The notes: generated from the sequence alone by a model not told the origin. A stretch of DNA of 64,000 nucleotides from an uncultured Erysipelotrichaceae bacterium (GCA_944326825.1 CALVFL010000014.1:1-64000); one strand, 5' to 3'. Counted from the stretch's first letter, positions 40,074-49,622 are shown. Translations and numbers: made by a program.

Positions 40074-40612
40074 TCTTCAAATAAACTCTCGCTTTCTTTA
40101 TTGCTGAAATCTTCCAGTTTCGGCAGATCTTCTAAACTGGTCAGTTTGAAACTGTCCATAAACTCCTCGGTAACTTCATATAAGATCGGTCTGCCGGGTG
40201 CTTCTGAGCGGCCGACATCCCGAATGAGATTGCGGGCCTGCAGCTTTCTTAACATCATATCCGATCCGACTCCTCTGATCTCTTCAATCTCGGCACGGGT
40301 TATCGGCTGTTTATAAGCGATGATAGCCAAGGTTTCCATAGCACTTTGCGATAAAGAGGCTGCTTTGGCTGTAGCGAACAGCTTTTCAGCGTATGTAAAG
40401 ACCTCATCTTTGGTCAAAAACTTAAAACTGCCCCCATAATCAACTAATTCGATCGCAAAGTTATCAGCGGCATACTTGTTTTTGATATTGTTTAAATAGA
40501 TCTCGGTATCTTCTAAACTGATATCTAAGACTTCAGCAATCTGGCCCTTCTTGATGCCGTCTTCACCGACTAAATATAATAGACCTTCGATTATTACTTC
40601 TTTATCCATCAT
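40070..40612 (-). CDS. scpB: Segregation and condensation protein B
   Basis: The 180-residue winged-helix kleisin partner is a subunit of SMC-ScpAB. The conserved block LAIIAYKQPITRAEIEEIRGV is visible, split here as AIIAYKQPITRAEI and EEIRGV, as is GRPILYEVTEEF. It overlaps scpA by four bases with AGGAG upstream. Confidence 0.96.
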   Translation of the reverse strand: MMDKEVIIEGLLYLVGEDGIKKGQIAEVLDISLEDTEIYLNNIKNKYAADNFAIELVDYGGSFKFLTKDEVFTYAEKLFATAKAASLSQSAMETLAIIAYKQPITRAEIEEIRGVGSDMMLRKLQARNLIRDVGRSEAPGRPILYEVTEEFMDSFKLTSLEDLPKLEDFSNKESESLFEE

Positions 40613-41334
40613 TTAACTCCTCTTTGAAACCAGATGTTATCACTTTTATCAGTACTGAAAGTCAAGATCTGATCTTTGGCAAGATCCAAGATCGCTAAAA
40701 ATGTAACGATATATTCATGCAGCGTCCTGCAGTCTTCGATCAGATCATCAAAAGAAAAAGTATCGTTCAGTCTGATCAGTTTAGCTTTTATTTCTAAGAT
40801 CCGATCATCGATCGAGATCTCTTTTTGTCTTAAAGTGGTATCTAAGGGTTTAGCTAACTGAATACGTCTTAAGATACGATTCATCGCTTTAAGCAGATCC
40901 ATGGGATTGCCGTCATAATCGATATCATCGCTATCGTTTTCACTAGCATTTATAACACTGAGCGGTTTAGCCAGTTCTTTGCTTCTTTCATCATAAGCAT
41001 CCTGCAAACTCAAAGAAACTTCTTTAAATTTCTGATATTCCAAAAGTCTTCTGATCAAAGCTTCTTTAGGATCTTCTTCATAGCCGTCATCTAAGACCGT
41101 TTCATCTTTAGGAAGCAGTTTTTTGGATTTATATTCGATCAAAGTAGCTAATTCAACTAAATATTCACTTTCGATCTCTAAATGTAAAGCATCCATCTTC
41201 TTAAGATAGTCAAGATACTGATCACACAAAACACCCATATCAAGATTTAAGATGTCCAGCTTCTTTTCAGCTATCAGATGCAGCATCAGATCCAAAGGAC
41301 CGCTGAAATCGTTTATATTGGCTTCAAATGGCAT
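40609..41334 (-). CDS. scpA: Segregation and condensation protein A
   Basis: The 241-residue kleisin of the SMC complex starts with the typical ANINDFSGPLDLMLHLI and ends with a C-terminal winged-helix region. AAAGGGG precedes the ATG, and an extended -10 TGTTATAAT lies just upstream. It heads the four-gene operon to the SPOUT gene. Confidence 0.95.
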   Translation of the reverse strand: MPFEANINDFSGPLDLMLHLIAEKKLDILNLDMGVLCDQYLDYLKKMDALHLEIESEYLVELATLIEYKSKKLLPKDETVLDDGYEEDPKEALIRRLLEYQKFKEVSLSLQDAYDERSKELAKPLSVINASENDSDDIDYDGNPMDLLKAMNRILRRIQLAKPLDTTLRQKEISIDDRILEIKAKLIRLNDTFSFDDLIEDCRTLHEYIVTFLAILDLAKDQILTFSTDKSDNIWFQRGVK

Positions 41335-41433
41335 TGCTTACCCCTTTACTCATTATAACACATTCACCATTTAATAAGATAAAAACTGAAAGCTGTGATA
41401 TGATAGGGTCAAAGTGGAAAGGAAGTATGAAAA

Positions 41434-41874
41434 ATGAAGATTGCGATTGGTAATGATCATGCAGCGGTTGAATTAAAAAACTGCATCAAAGCTTATTTAT
41501 TGGAAGCAGGTTATGAAGTTGATGATTTAGGTATTGGTGAGGGTGAAAAGATCGACTATCCGCTCATCGCTGAAAAGGTGGCTTTAGAGGTTGTCAATAA
41601 ACACAGCGACTTAGGCATCGTCATGTGCGGCACAGGCATCGGCGTTTCGATCAGCGCCAATAAGATTAAAGGAATCAGAGCGGCCTGCTGCAGCGATCCA
41701 TATAGTGCCAAGATGTCAAGAGAGCACAATGATGCCAATATCTTGTGCTTCGGATCAAGAGTAGTCGGCGACGAACTTGCCAAGATGATCGTCAAGAACT
41801 GGCTTGATGCCAAGTTTTTAGGGGAAAGACATCTAAGAAGAGTTGAACTTATCAATAAACTTGATGAAAGATAA
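41434..41874 (+). CDS. rpiB: Ribose 5-phosphate isomerase B family (RpiB/LacAB)
   Basis: The 146-residue sugar-phosphate isomerase starts IAIGNDHAAVELK and has the catalytic-cysteine loop VMCGTGIGVSISANK. RpiB is the most likely identity; LacA/LacB galactose-6-phosphate isomerases share the fold, but no lac genes are near. AAGGAAG precedes the ATG, and TGATATGAT upstream is a likely extended -10. Confidence 0.9.
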   Translation: MKIAIGNDHAAVELKNCIKAYLLEAGYEVDDLGIGEGEKIDYPLIAEKVALEVVNKHSDLGIVMCGTGIGVSISANKIKGIRAACCSDPYSAKMSREHNDANILCFGSRVVGDELAKMIVKNWLDAKFLGERHLRRVELINKLDER

Positions 41875-41895
41875 AAAGAGGACGAATCCTCTTTT
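41874..41895. terminator. Bidirectional terminator between rpiB and leuS
   Basis: AAAAGAGGA-CGAA-TCCTCTTTT hairpin overlapping both stop codons, with T-runs on both strands. Confidence 0.8.
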
Positions 41896-44290
41896 AATTT
41901 GCGACGATATTTACCATCTTGCCTTTAATGACAAAATGTTTTCTGATCGTTTTGCCCTCTAATTGTTTCTGGATGTTTTCCTGAGCTAAAGCCAGTTCGT
42001 AGAGTTCATCATCGCTAAGATCAGGTCTTTCCATGAATTTGGCTCTGACCTTGCCGTTGACCTGAACGACGATCTCGATCTTTTCCAAGACCAGTTTAGA
42101 CTCATCGTAAGTCGGCCATGCAGCATAAGCCAATTCATCTTCAGCACCTAAGATCTCATACATTTCATTTCCGATGTGCGGTGCAAAACAAGAAAGCATC
42201 TTTACAAAACCGATTGCATAATCTTTCGGCAATACCGCAGTTTTATAACATTCGTTCACAAAGATCATCATCTGCGAGATAGCGGTATTGAGATTCAATG
42301 TTTCAATGTCACCTGTGACTTTTTTGACCGTAAAGTTATAGACATAATCAAGAGAACTGTTGGGTTCATCTTTCACTTTGCCTGATTCGACGATCAGACG
42401 CCAGACTCTTTCTAACCACTTTCTGATGCCCTCGGCACCTTTTTCCGACCATGGCTTGTCTGCTTCAAGCGGCCCCATGAACATCTCATAGACTCTTAAA
42501 GTATCAGCGCCATATCTTTCAATGATGTCGCTAGGATTGACCACGAATTCAGGATAACGTTTACCCATCTTGATGCCGTTGGCTCCTAAGATGTAGCCCT
42601 GATGCACCAGTTTTTTGAAAGGTTCGTCCGTCGGTACCAGACCTTTATCGTAAAGATAGTTGTTCCACATTCTGGCATACAAAAGATGTCCGACGGCATG
42701 TTCCGGTCCGCCGATATAAAGATCGACCGGCATCCAGTGTTTAAGCAATTCGTAATCGGCAAACTTTTCATCGTTGTGAGCGTCGATATATCTTAAATAA
42801 TACCAGCTGCTGCCGGCACTGCCAGGCATGGTGCTTGTTTCCCTTTTGCCTTTTTTGCCATGATAGGTGACATTGACCCAGTCCTTAGCTTTATCTAAAG
42901 GCGATGTGGCTCCCTTAGAAGCATAATCGTCCAGCTCAGGCAAGATCAAAGGCAGATCCTTGTCATCAAGTACCCCGATCGAACCGTCTTCGTAATGAAT
43001 GATCGGGATCGGCTCACCCCAGTATCTTTGTCTGGCAAAGATCCACTCTCTAAGACGATAATTGACCTTCTTTTTACCTATCTTTCTTTCTTCAAGCCAT
43101 TTGACCATCGTTTCGATAGACTCTTCTTTATTAAGACCGTCTAAGAAATCCGAATTGATATGTACCCCATCGCCGGTATAGGCACTTTCCTCTATATTGC
43201 CGCCTTCGATGACCGGAATGATCGCAATAGAGAATTTTCTGGCAAATTCATAATCTCTTTCATCATGGGCTGGAACGGCCATGATGGCGCCAGTACCATA
43301 AGACATCAAAACATAGTCGGAGATCCAGATCGGGATCTTTTTATCATTGACCGGATTGATCGCATAAGCACCAGTAAAGACACCGGTCTTTTCTTTATTC
43401 AATTCCGTTCTTTCAAGTTCAGACTTGCTTTCACACAGTTTCTGATAAGCCTTCACTTCTTCAAGATGAGTAAGATCGACGATCTTTTCCAAAAGCGGAT
43501 GTTCAGGCGAGAGTACACAATAAGTCGCCCCGAACAACGTATCGCAACGGGTAGTAAAGACCACAAAGGAAGCATCATGATCAGCTACCTTGAAAGTAAC
43601 TTCTGCTCCGATCGACTTGCCGATCCAGTTTCTTTGGATCTCTTTGGTGCTTTCCGGCCAGTCTAATTTATCAAGATTGGCCAATAGTTTTTCGGCATAG
43701 GCTGGAATATCGATGATCCATTGTTTCATATTTTTACGGATGACCGGATAGCCGCCTCTTTCTGACTTGCCATCTACTACTTCATCATTAGCCAGAACTG
43801 TTCCTAATTCCTCACACCAGTTGACTGGCATATCGACACACTTGGCCAGACCGTCTAAATATAACTGTTTAAAGATCCATTGAGTCCACTTGTAATAACT
43901 TGGATCGCAAGTCGAGATTTCTTTGGACCAGTCATAAGACAGGCCGATTGCTTTTAATTGTCCCTTAAAAGTTTCGATATTGCGTTTAGTAAAACCCTCC
44001 GGATGATTGCCGGTCGAGATGGCATATTGTTCCGCTGGCAAACCAAAAGAATCAAAACCCATCGGATGAAGGACATTGTAACCCTGCATCCTCTTCATCC
44101 TTGAAACGATGTCGCTGGCCGTATAACCTTCCGGATGGCCGATATGTAAACCTACTCCTGACGGATAAGGGAACATATCTAAACAATAAAACTTCGGTTT
44201 ATTAAAATCATGTACGTCTGTTTTAAAAGTTTCGTGATCATCCCAATGTTTTTGCCACTTTTTTTCGATCAGTTTGTGGTTGTATTCCAT
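41894..44290 (-). CDS. leuS: Leucyl-tRNA synthetase
   Basis: The class I synthetase has about 798 residues. It has HIGH ([14 protein letters not shown]), the editing domain with [12 protein letters not shown], the [14 protein letters not shown] segment, and a C-terminal domain. The KMSKS loop reads [15 protein letters not shown], unlike the common KMSKS. The ATG at 44290 follows AAGGAGG; reading frame further upstream belongs to the T-box terminator. Expression should be controlled by that leader. Confidence 0.96.
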   Translation of the reverse strand: MEYNHKLIEKKWQKHWDDHETFKTDVHDFNKPKFYCLDMFPYPSGVGLHIGHPEGYTASDIVSRMKRMQGYNVLHPMGFDSFGLPAEQYAISTGNHPEGFTKRNIETFKGQLKAIGLSYDWSKEISTCDPSYYKWTQWIFKQLYLDGLAKCVDMPVNWCEELGTVLANDEVVDGKSERGGYPVIRKNMKQWIIDIPAYAEKLLANLDKLDWPESTKEIQRNWIGKSIGAEVTFKVADHDASFVVFTTRCDTLFGATYCVLSPEHPLLEKIVDLTHLEEVKAYQKLCESKSELERTELNKEKTGVFTGAYAINPVNDKKIPIWISDYVLMSYGTGAIMAVPAHDERDYEFARKFSIAIIPVIEGGNIEESAYTGDGVHINSDFLDGLNKEESIETMVKWLEERKIGKKKVNYRLREWIFARQRYWGEPIPIIHYEDGSIGVLDDKDLPLILPELDDYASKGATSPLDKAKDWVNVTYHGKKGKRETSTMPGSAGSSWYYLRYIDAHNDEKFADYELLKHWMPVDLYIGGPEHAVGHLLYARMWNNYLYDKGLVPTDEPFKKLVHQGYILGANGIKMGKRYPEFVVNPSDIIERYGADTLRVYEMFMGPLEADKPWSEKGAEGIRKWLERVWRLIVESGKVKDEPNSSLDYVYNFTVKKVTGDIETLNLNTAISQMMIFVNECYKTAVLPKDYAIGFVKMLSCFAPHIGNEMYEILGAEDELAYAAWPTYDESKLVLEKIEIVVQVNGKVRAKFMERPDLSDDELYELALAQENIQKQLEGKTIRKHFVIKGKMVNIVAN

Positions 44291-44299
44291 GCTTTCCTC

Positions 44300-44505
44300 C
44301 TTAAAAAATAAAAACGTCCCTCTAAGGACGTCAATCAACGCGTTACCACCTTAGTTCATACCCGGATGGATATGCCCTCTTGACTTTTATCGCAAGTCTT
44401 ACGTTTAATCCCCTTGATAAACGAGTTCATTTTTTGAAACATATCTTCTCTCAGCATCCGAAGACTCTCTTTAATGTTCGCCAAACTACTGCTTTTATCG
44501 ATTAC
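44300..44505 (-). promoter_or_regulatory. T-box leader of leuS
   Basis: The minus-strand leader has a Stem I with AGTAATCGATAAAAGCAG at its base, GGATGCTGAGAGAAG distally, and a specifier-like GAACTCG, giving the leucine codon CTC. The T-box AAGGTGGTAACGCG follows, and then the terminator ACGTCC-TTAGAG-GGACGT (44314-44331) with T-run. The variable base of the T-box is U, matching the A discriminator of tRNA-Leu. Uncharged tRNA-Leu should therefore allow readthrough into leuS. Confidence 0.9.
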
Positions 44506-44511
44506 TTTAAT

Positions 44512-44540
44512 ATCTTAACTTTTTTTAGACAAGAATTCAA
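44512..44540 (-). promoter_or_regulatory. Promoter of the leuS T-box
   Basis: TTGAAT (44535-44540), 17 bases, TAAGAT (44512-44517) on the minus strand, giving a start near 44505. Confidence 0.6.
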
Positions 44541-44600
44541 CGCTATTTAACAAGTTAAAGGCTCTTATATTATGAAAATATTTTCATTTATATTTCATAA

Positions 44601-44629
44601 TTTTCAAAAAGTAAAATAAGTTGTATAAT
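44601..44629 (+). promoter_or_regulatory. Promoter of the ATP-grasp/esterase operon
   Basis: TTTTCA (44601-44606), 17 bases, TATAAT (44624-44629). The first ATG (44628) lies inside this -10 and is not the gene start. Confidence 0.6.
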
Positions 44630-44660
44630 GAAAACATATTTTAATAGGGGGATTATGTTT

Positions 44661-45872
44661 ATGAATGTGGTATTTATATCACCGAATTTTCCTAAGAATT
44701 TCTATAATTTTTGTCGTGCTTTAAGAGAGAACTATGTCAGAGTTTTAGGTATCGGCGATGAGAAGTATGAAAACTTAGATGAAAATGTCAAAATGTACCT
44801 CAATGATTATTATGAGGTCGATTCTTTGGAGAACTATGACAGTGTTTTAAGGGGCTGCGGTTACTTCACTTATAAATACGGACATATCGATTTTATTGAA
44901 TCCAACAACGAATACTGGCTGATGCAGGATGCCATGCTCAGGACTGATTTCAATGTAGCCAGCGGCATCAAAGTTGATGAGATCAAATATATCCGTTATA
45001 AAAGCGAGATGAAGAAATGCTACAAAAAAGCTAAAGTAAAGACTGCCCGTTTTCATTTAGTCGATACTTTTGAAAAGGCCAAGAAGTTTATCGATGAAGT
45101 CGGCTATCCGGTCGTCGTCAAACCGGATGACGGCGTAGGAGCCAGTGAAACTCATAAATTGAAATGCGAACAGGATCTGATCGATTTCTTCAACTATCCG
45201 CATCAACATCAAATGATCATGGAAGAATTCGTCAATGGTGATCTGATCTCTTATGACGGCATTGCCAATTCCAGACAGGACGTCATCTATGAAACCGGTC
45301 ATATCTTCCCTTTCCAGGTCATGAATATCGTCAATGATGAACTGGATTGTTTCTACTATTCCCGAAAAGAAATTCCTGAAGATCTAAGAAAAGCCGGACA
45401 GGCTGTTATCAAAGCCTTCCCTTGCCGTTCACGCTGTTTCCATTTAGAATTCTTCCGTCTAAGAGAAGATAAGAAAGGTTTAGGCAAAAAAGGCGATCTG
45501 ATTGGTCTAGAAGTCAACATGCGCCCGCCTGGCGGACCGACGCTTGATATGATGAATTATGCAGCCGATATCGATGTCTACCGCATTTGGGCCAATATGG
45601 TGGTCTATGATGAAGCTCTGATCGATTCGACGCATAAGAAGTACTATACCGTCTATGCGGCCAGACGCAAGAAACATACCTATAAGATTGAACTGGAAGA
45701 TATTAAAAAAGAATATGAAGATAATATCGTCATGGAAGAAGATATGCCAGAGGTCACAGCCGGTGCCATGGGTGACCATTATCTGATCGCCCGCTTTGAA
45801 GATAAAGAAGCGATCGATCCATTTGTAAAGAAAGTAATAGAGGCTGACAGCTATGCAGACGAATTATTATAA
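44661..45872 (+). CDS. ATP-grasp domain protein, unknown ligase
   Basis: The 403-residue protein has an N-terminal Rossmann-like part and an ATP-grasp fold (about 100-310). Nucleotide-binding segments include YPVVVKPDDGVGASET and EEFVNGDLISYDG, and the metal site is in GLEVNMRPPGGPTLDM. Such enzymes join a carboxylate to an amine or thiol through an acyl phosphate. AGGGGG lies nine bases before the ATG at 44661 (MNVVFISPNF); an ATG at 44655 is closer. Two esterases follow, the first overlapping by 20 bases, so a shared pathway is likely. Substrates are unknown. Confidence 0.85.
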   Translation: MNVVFISPNFPKNFYNFCRALRENYVRVLGIGDEKYENLDENVKMYLNDYYEVDSLENYDSVLRGCGYFTYKYGHIDFIESNNEYWLMQDAMLRTDFNVASGIKVDEIKYIRYKSEMKKCYKKAKVKTARFHLVDTFEKAKKFIDEVGYPVVVKPDDGVGASETHKLKCEQDLIDFFNYPHQHQMIMEEFVNGDLISYDGIANSRQDVIYETGHIFPFQVMNIVNDELDCFYYSRKEIPEDLRKAGQAVIKAFPCRSRCFHLEFFRLREDKKGLGKKGDLIGLEVNMRPPGGPTLDMMNYAADIDVYRIWANMVVYDEALIDSTHKKYYTVYAARRKKHTYKIELEDIKKEYEDNIVMEEDMPEVTAGAMGDHYLIARFEDKEAIDPFVKKVIEADSYADELL

Positions 45873-46599
45873 TGAATATTCTCACAACCTGAACAGAAAC
45901 ATGGAGTTCAAGACTTATGGACATGACGGCATCGCCTTCATCGTCTTCCCGGCTCAAAACGGCCGTTTCTATGATTATGAAAACTTTAATATGGTCGAAG
46001 CTTTAAGCGATTATATCGAAAGCGGAAGGATCAGACTTTGCTGTGTGGATTCCGTAGATGAAGAAACCTGGTCATTTGTAAACGGCGATTATCATGGCCG
46101 CATCTTAAGACATGAAGCTTATTTCAACTACATCAATGAAGAATTGTATCCTCGTCTTTTGGAACTCTTCGGCATGAACCATCAGGGTCAGATCTATCTT
46201 ACCGGCTGTTCGATGGGAGCAACCCATGCCTTGAACTTCTTTTTAAGAAGACCTGATCTTTATAAGGGTGTCATCGCCTTAAGCGGTGTATATCACGCTT
46301 CTTATTTCTTCCCTAACTACAATGACGAGCTGATCTATCTGAATTCAGTAACCGATTATCTGCCCAATATGCCAAAAGATCATGACTTGCTAAAAGAGTA
46401 TCGCAATAGTAAAATAGTGGTCTGTGTAGGTCAGGGGGCCTGGGAAGATGAAGCGATCGAAGATACCAAGATCGTCGATGATGCCTTTAGGCGCCTGTCA
46501 GTGCCTGCCTGGGTCGATTACTGGGGCTATGATGTAAATCATGACTGGCCATGGTGGCGCACCCAGATCAAATATTTCATGCAGTATTTTTTGGAGTGA
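45853..46599 (+). CDS. Esterase family alpha/beta hydrolase (first of a pair)
   Basis: The 248-residue hydrolase has a serine nucleophile motif GCSMGA (about 116-121) and a C-terminal NHDWPWW whose His is the likely catalytic base. It resembles the putative-esterase (EstD/Fes-like) family. It overlaps the ATP-grasp gene by 20 bases and is followed by a second esterase after seven bases. There is no signal peptide, so it acts in the cytoplasm. Its substrate may be the product or precursor of the ligase. Confidence 0.82.
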   Translation: MQTNYYNEYSHNLNRNMEFKTYGHDGIAFIVFPAQNGRFYDYENFNMVEALSDYIESGRIRLCCVDSVDEETWSFVNGDYHGRILRHEAYFNYINEELYPRLLELFGMNHQGQIYLTGCSMGATHALNFFLRRPDLYKGVIALSGVYHASYFFPNYNDELIYLNSVTDYLPNMPKDHDLLKEYRNSKIVVCVGQGAWEDEAIEDTKIVDDAFRRLSVPAWVDYWGYDVNHDWPWWRTQIKYFMQYFLE

Positions 46600-46606
46600 T
46601 TAGTTA

Positions 46607-47368
46607 ATGATTATAAAAGAAGAGATCGAAATATCCATCTATAAAGAAAAAAGGACTTTGCATATCTATGTGCCCGACCATTTAAAGAAAGGTCAAAGAT
46701 GCACTGTCATCTATATGTATGACGGTCACAATCTGTTTAATGATGAAGATGCCACTTATGGTGTTTCCTGGGGTCTAAAAGACTACTTGGACGCTAAAGG
46801 CTATCCGATCATGATCGTCGGATTAGAGTGCAATCACAAAAGCAATCTGCGGCTTTGTGAATTCTCTCCTTATGACTTCTATGATCCTGAATGGGGTGAA
46901 GTCAAAGCGAGCGGCAAAGAATTGACTAGGTGGCTCGTTGAAGAACTAAAACCTTATATCGACTCCAACTATCCCACTTATCAAGACCGCAAACACACCG
47001 CTATCGGCGGCAGTTCGATGGGCGGACTGATGGCTTTATACGGGGGCTTCAGCTATTCTAACATCTTCTCTAAAGCCTTGTGTCTATCCCCTTATACATA
47101 CTATGTGATCAAAGACATCCTGATTGATCTCAAAAGAGCTTCGCTTAATAACGATACTGCCTTTTATATCAGCTATGGCTCTAAAGAGTGTGACAAGATC
47201 AAGGATCTTATCACTTATACCGATCAGATCATGAGCATCCAAAGAGCGATCCTAGACCGCTCAAAAGTATATCTGCATCTTTATAAAGGCCATCGTCATA
47301 CCGAAAGCGATTGGGCCAAAGAAACCAGAGTCTGGATGAAAGAATTAGGATTTGAAAGATTGAAATAA
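46607..47368 (+). CDS. Esterase family alpha/beta hydrolase (second of a pair)
   Basis: The 253-residue hydrolase has the nucleophile motif GGSSMGGLMALY (about 133-144) and a C-terminal KGHRHTESDW with the likely His. It starts with a beta-strand N-terminal part (KRTLHIYVPDHLKKG) typical of the putative esterase family. It is clearly related in fold to its neighbour but not a recent duplicate. GGAGTGA precedes the ATG. Substrate unknown. Confidence 0.84.
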   Translation: MIIKEEIEISIYKEKRTLHIYVPDHLKKGQRCTVIYMYDGHNLFNDEDATYGVSWGLKDYLDAKGYPIMIVGLECNHKSNLRLCEFSPYDFYDPEWGEVKASGKELTRWLVEELKPYIDSNYPTYQDRKHTAIGGSSMGGLMALYGGFSYSNIFSKALCLSPYTYYVIKDILIDLKRASLNNDTAFYISYGSKECDKIKDLITYTDQIMSIQRAILDRSKVYLHLYKGHRHTESDWAKETRVWMKELGFERLK

Positions 47369-47369
47369 C

Positions 47370-48320
47370 ATGAACAACCCTTTTAAATACACTTTAGACA
47401 ATAAGCGTTATCATACTTTCAACTATTATCTCAAGACCAAATACAACAAGAAAGCCGCCAAGATCATCTTAAATGGCGGTTTTAGTTGTCCTAACAGAGA
47501 TGGCACAAAAGGCTATGGCGGCTGTACATTTTGTTCGCTAAGCGGCAGCGGCGATTCAAATCTCTTCAAAAGTGCCGATATAATGACTCAATATGCCGAA
47601 AATAAAAAGATCATGCTTAAAAAATGGCCGGATATCCTGTTTATCCCCTATTTTCAATCTTTTTCCAATACCTATGGACCGCTTGATAAGATCAAGGCCA
47701 TGATCGAACCCTTCTTAACACTTGATGAGGTCATAGCTATCGATATAGCGACAAGATGCGACTGTTTAAAAGAAGAAGTCATCACTTATCTTGACAAGAT
47801 CTCGCAAAAGAAAGAGATCTGGTTAGAATTAGGTCTTCAGACCAGCAATGAGAAAACTGCTCAAATGATCAATCGTGGCCATACTTTTCAAGAATTCGTT
47901 ACAGCTCTTGAAAGATTAAAGAATACCAATATCAAGGTATGTGTTCATATCATGAATTCTCTTAAAGGCGAAGATGCAGAGGACATGCTGCAGACTGTCA
48001 AAGACATTTCCCATCTCCCCTTTGATGCCATCAAGATCCACATGCTGCATATCATCAAAGATACTAAAATGGCTTTAGAGTATGCAAGAGAACCGTTTCC
48101 CTTATTAAGCATGAATGAATATATCAATATCGTCATTAAACAGCTTGAACTCTTAGATCCTGAAGTGATCATCGAAAGACTTACCGGTGATCCGATCAAG
48201 GAAGAACTTATCGCTCCTCTTTGGACTTTGAATAAGATCGCTGTCTTAAACGGCATCGATAAAAGGATGGCTGAACTAAATACCTATCAGGGCAAGTATT
48301 ATGAAGATAACCACTTTTAA
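47370..48320 (+). CDS. mnmL: TIGR01212-type radical SAM protein (MnmL/YtqA)
   Basis: The 316-residue radical SAM enzyme carries the three cluster cysteines in SCPNRDGTKGYGGCTFC (about 38-54) and a TIM-barrel with LELGLQTSNEKTAQMINRGH. In Bacillus the same pair, ytqA-ytqB, works in the maturation of the wobble uridine (mnm5) of tRNAs, with YtqB the methyltransferase (MnmM). The downstream partner overlaps it by 20 bases here. The identification rests on family resemblance and synteny. Confidence 0.85.
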   Translation: MNNPFKYTLDNKRYHTFNYYLKTKYNKKAAKIILNGGFSCPNRDGTKGYGGCTFCSLSGSGDSNLFKSADIMTQYAENKKIMLKKWPDILFIPYFQSFSNTYGPLDKIKAMIEPFLTLDEVIAIDIATRCDCLKEEVITYLDKISQKKEIWLELGLQTSNEKTAQMINRGHTFQEFVTALERLKNTNIKVCVHIMNSLKGEDAEDMLQTVKDISHLPFDAIKIHMLHIIKDTKMALEYAREPFPLLSMNEYINIVIKQLELLDPEVIIERLTGDPIKEELIAPLWTLNKIAVLNGIDKRMAELNTYQGKYYEDNHF

Positions 48321-48816
48321 CCATAAATACTTTATTTCACTTTTAAACGAAGACAAGATCGGGGTCGATCTGACTTTGGGCAAAGGAAGCGATACCCTCT
48401 TTTTAGCTAATCATTTAAAAAAGGTCTATGCCTTTGACATTCAAAAGGAAGCTATCGCAATCTCTTCTAAGAAGCTGAGCGATCATGACAATGTTATCTT
48501 TATCTTGGATGATCATGCCAATATCAAAGAATATGTCAAAGAAAAGATCGACATCGTTTTTTTCAATTCCGGCTATCTTCCCAACAGTCAAAGCCCTCTT
48601 ATCACCAAAGCTTCATCATCGCTTAAAGCTTTAAGCGATGCCTATGATCTTTTAAATGATGGCGGCTATCTTTCTATAGCTCTTTATAAGGGACATGAAG
48701 GCGGATTAAAAGAAGCGATCGCCATTAAAGATCGCATCAAAGATTTGAATATCATTGAAACCTATAAAGAACATAAATCTTTATTAGAACCGGAATTATT
48801 TATCATCAAAAAATAA
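48301..48816 (+). CDS. mnmM: tRNA mnm5U methyltransferase MnmM (YtqB-like)
   Basis: The 171-residue SAM-dependent methyltransferase has the binding motif GVDLTLGKGSDTLFLA near the N-terminus and VFFNSGYLPNS in the middle. It overlaps mnmL, as in other Firmicutes, and would convert nm5U to mnm5U at position 34. A second possibility is a related rRNA methylase of the same family. Confidence 0.85.
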   Translation: MKITTFNHKYFISLLNEDKIGVDLTLGKGSDTLFLANHLKKVYAFDIQKEAIAISSKKLSDHDNVIFILDDHANIKEYVKEKIDIVFFNSGYLPNSQSPLITKASSSLKALSDAYDLLNDGGYLSIALYKGHEGGLKEAIAIKDRIKDLNIIETYKEHKSLLEPELFIIKK

Positions 48817-48886
48817 AAAGGCTCCCATGGGGTAGTGCACTTAAACTTACACTCAAGACTTGCTTACCTATCATGGAATTACGCCT
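48815..48886 (-). ncRNA. Candidate small RNA A
   Basis: A minus-strand promoter (TTGTCT 48916-48921; TATTAT 48892-48897) precedes a short region that ends near GTGCACTACCCCATGGGAGCC and a T-rich run. It resembles elements B and C downstream (conserved TGCTATA start and C-rich box). No reading frame is supported. Its hairpin is weaker than in B and C. Confidence 0.35.
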
Positions 48887-48941
48887 TGTCTATAATATAG
48901 CACATCGTTTTAAAAAGACAATATCTAAATTTCCTCACCAT

Positions 48942-49070
48942 GAAAAAAGCCCTTTGACAAGGGCTCATTTCATACATTTTTATATAAGGGGATAGAATAT
49001 GCGATACAATATTATGTGTATCGGTAAGGCTTTGTTTTTCCTTACACCTATAGCATACTAAAATGATTAC
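48942..49070 (-). ncRNA. Candidate small RNA B
   Basis: The minus-strand RNA has hairpin GTAAGG...CCTTAC (49024-49045), hairpin GATACA...TGTATC, the unpaired box TTCTATCCCCTT (48986-48997), and a strong terminator AGCCCTT/AAGGGCT with six Ts (48948-48965). TATAAT (49076-49081) lies upstream. On the plus strand the same box reads AAGGGGATAGAA and precedes a 20-codon frame (48999-49061), an alternative reading as a tiny peptide gene. Confidence 0.45.
48948..48965 (-). terminator. Terminator of small RNA B
   Basis: AGCCCTT-GTCA-AAGGGCT followed by TTTTTTC on the minus strand only, which favours minus-strand transcription. The rest of 48817-49252 holds only the RNA-like elements and a TGTGATTTTATCACA palindrome (49101-49115). 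Confidence 0.65.
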
Positions 49071-49252
49071 GCTAAATTATAGTTTAAATATGTGAAGTGA
49101 TGTGATTTTATCACAAGCTGAAAGAATGTCATCTTTGCCTATAATGACACCTGCAAAAAATGATACAATGAACTCGGAGATATTTTGCATGCAGCTTATA
49201 TGTCAAAATATTATGCCATAAATCTGACATTCCAAAAGAAAGGCAGGCTAAA

Positions 49253-49603
49253 ATGAAAAAGAAAACTATATTGATGCTTATCATTCTCATCCTTTTGATC
49301 GTCAGCATCTGCATTATAGTCAATATCAAGAATGTCGATGACAGACTGTATGGAACTTATATCAGCGAAGATCTTAGTGAAGAGATAGCTTTGAATTATG
49401 GCCATTACGCTTTTAAAAACGGCGAGAGATATGATTATTTAGGCTTAGGCAAAGCTGGCTTGTTTATGCCGGATAAAAAGGCAGAAGATACTTATACCAT
49501 CAATCCTTTCACAAGTTCTTACATCAAACTGATCGATGATACAAAAATAATGATCGTAAGCAGCGAAAACATCTCTTCTTTTGCGATATTTAATAAAAAG
49601 TAA
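49253..49603 (+). CDS. Small membrane-anchored protein (116 aa), unknown
   Basis: The N-terminal hydrophobic helix (MKKKTILMLIILILLIVSI, about 5-24) is a signal anchor, followed by about 90 mostly polar residues (GTYISEDLSEEIALNYGHYAF onward in part) that should be outside the cell. There is no cysteine lipobox. AAAGG precedes the ATG. It is flanked by the small RNA-like elements B and C. I do not recognise the family. Confidence 0.7.
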   Translation: MKKKTILMLIILILLIVSICIIVNIKNVDDRLYGTYISEDLSEEIALNYGHYAFKNGERYDYLGLGKAGLFMPDKKAEDTYTINPFTSSYIKLIDDTKIMIVSSENISSFAIFNKK

Positions 49604-49622
49604 GAGTAGCTTATAAGATAAT

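Noticed and set aside
44291-44338. Longer leuS start 16 codons upstream
   Set aside because: This stretch is the T-box terminator; AAGGAGG supports 44290.
48999-49061. 20-codon peptide with a good AAGGGG site
   Set aside because: The frame is not kept in the related element C, and terminators favour the other strand; kept only as an alternative in the small-RNA finding.
49101-49115. TGTGATTTTATCACA as a CRP/FNR site
   Set aside because: The spacer is five bases, not the six of the known consensus, and no such regulator is seen nearby.
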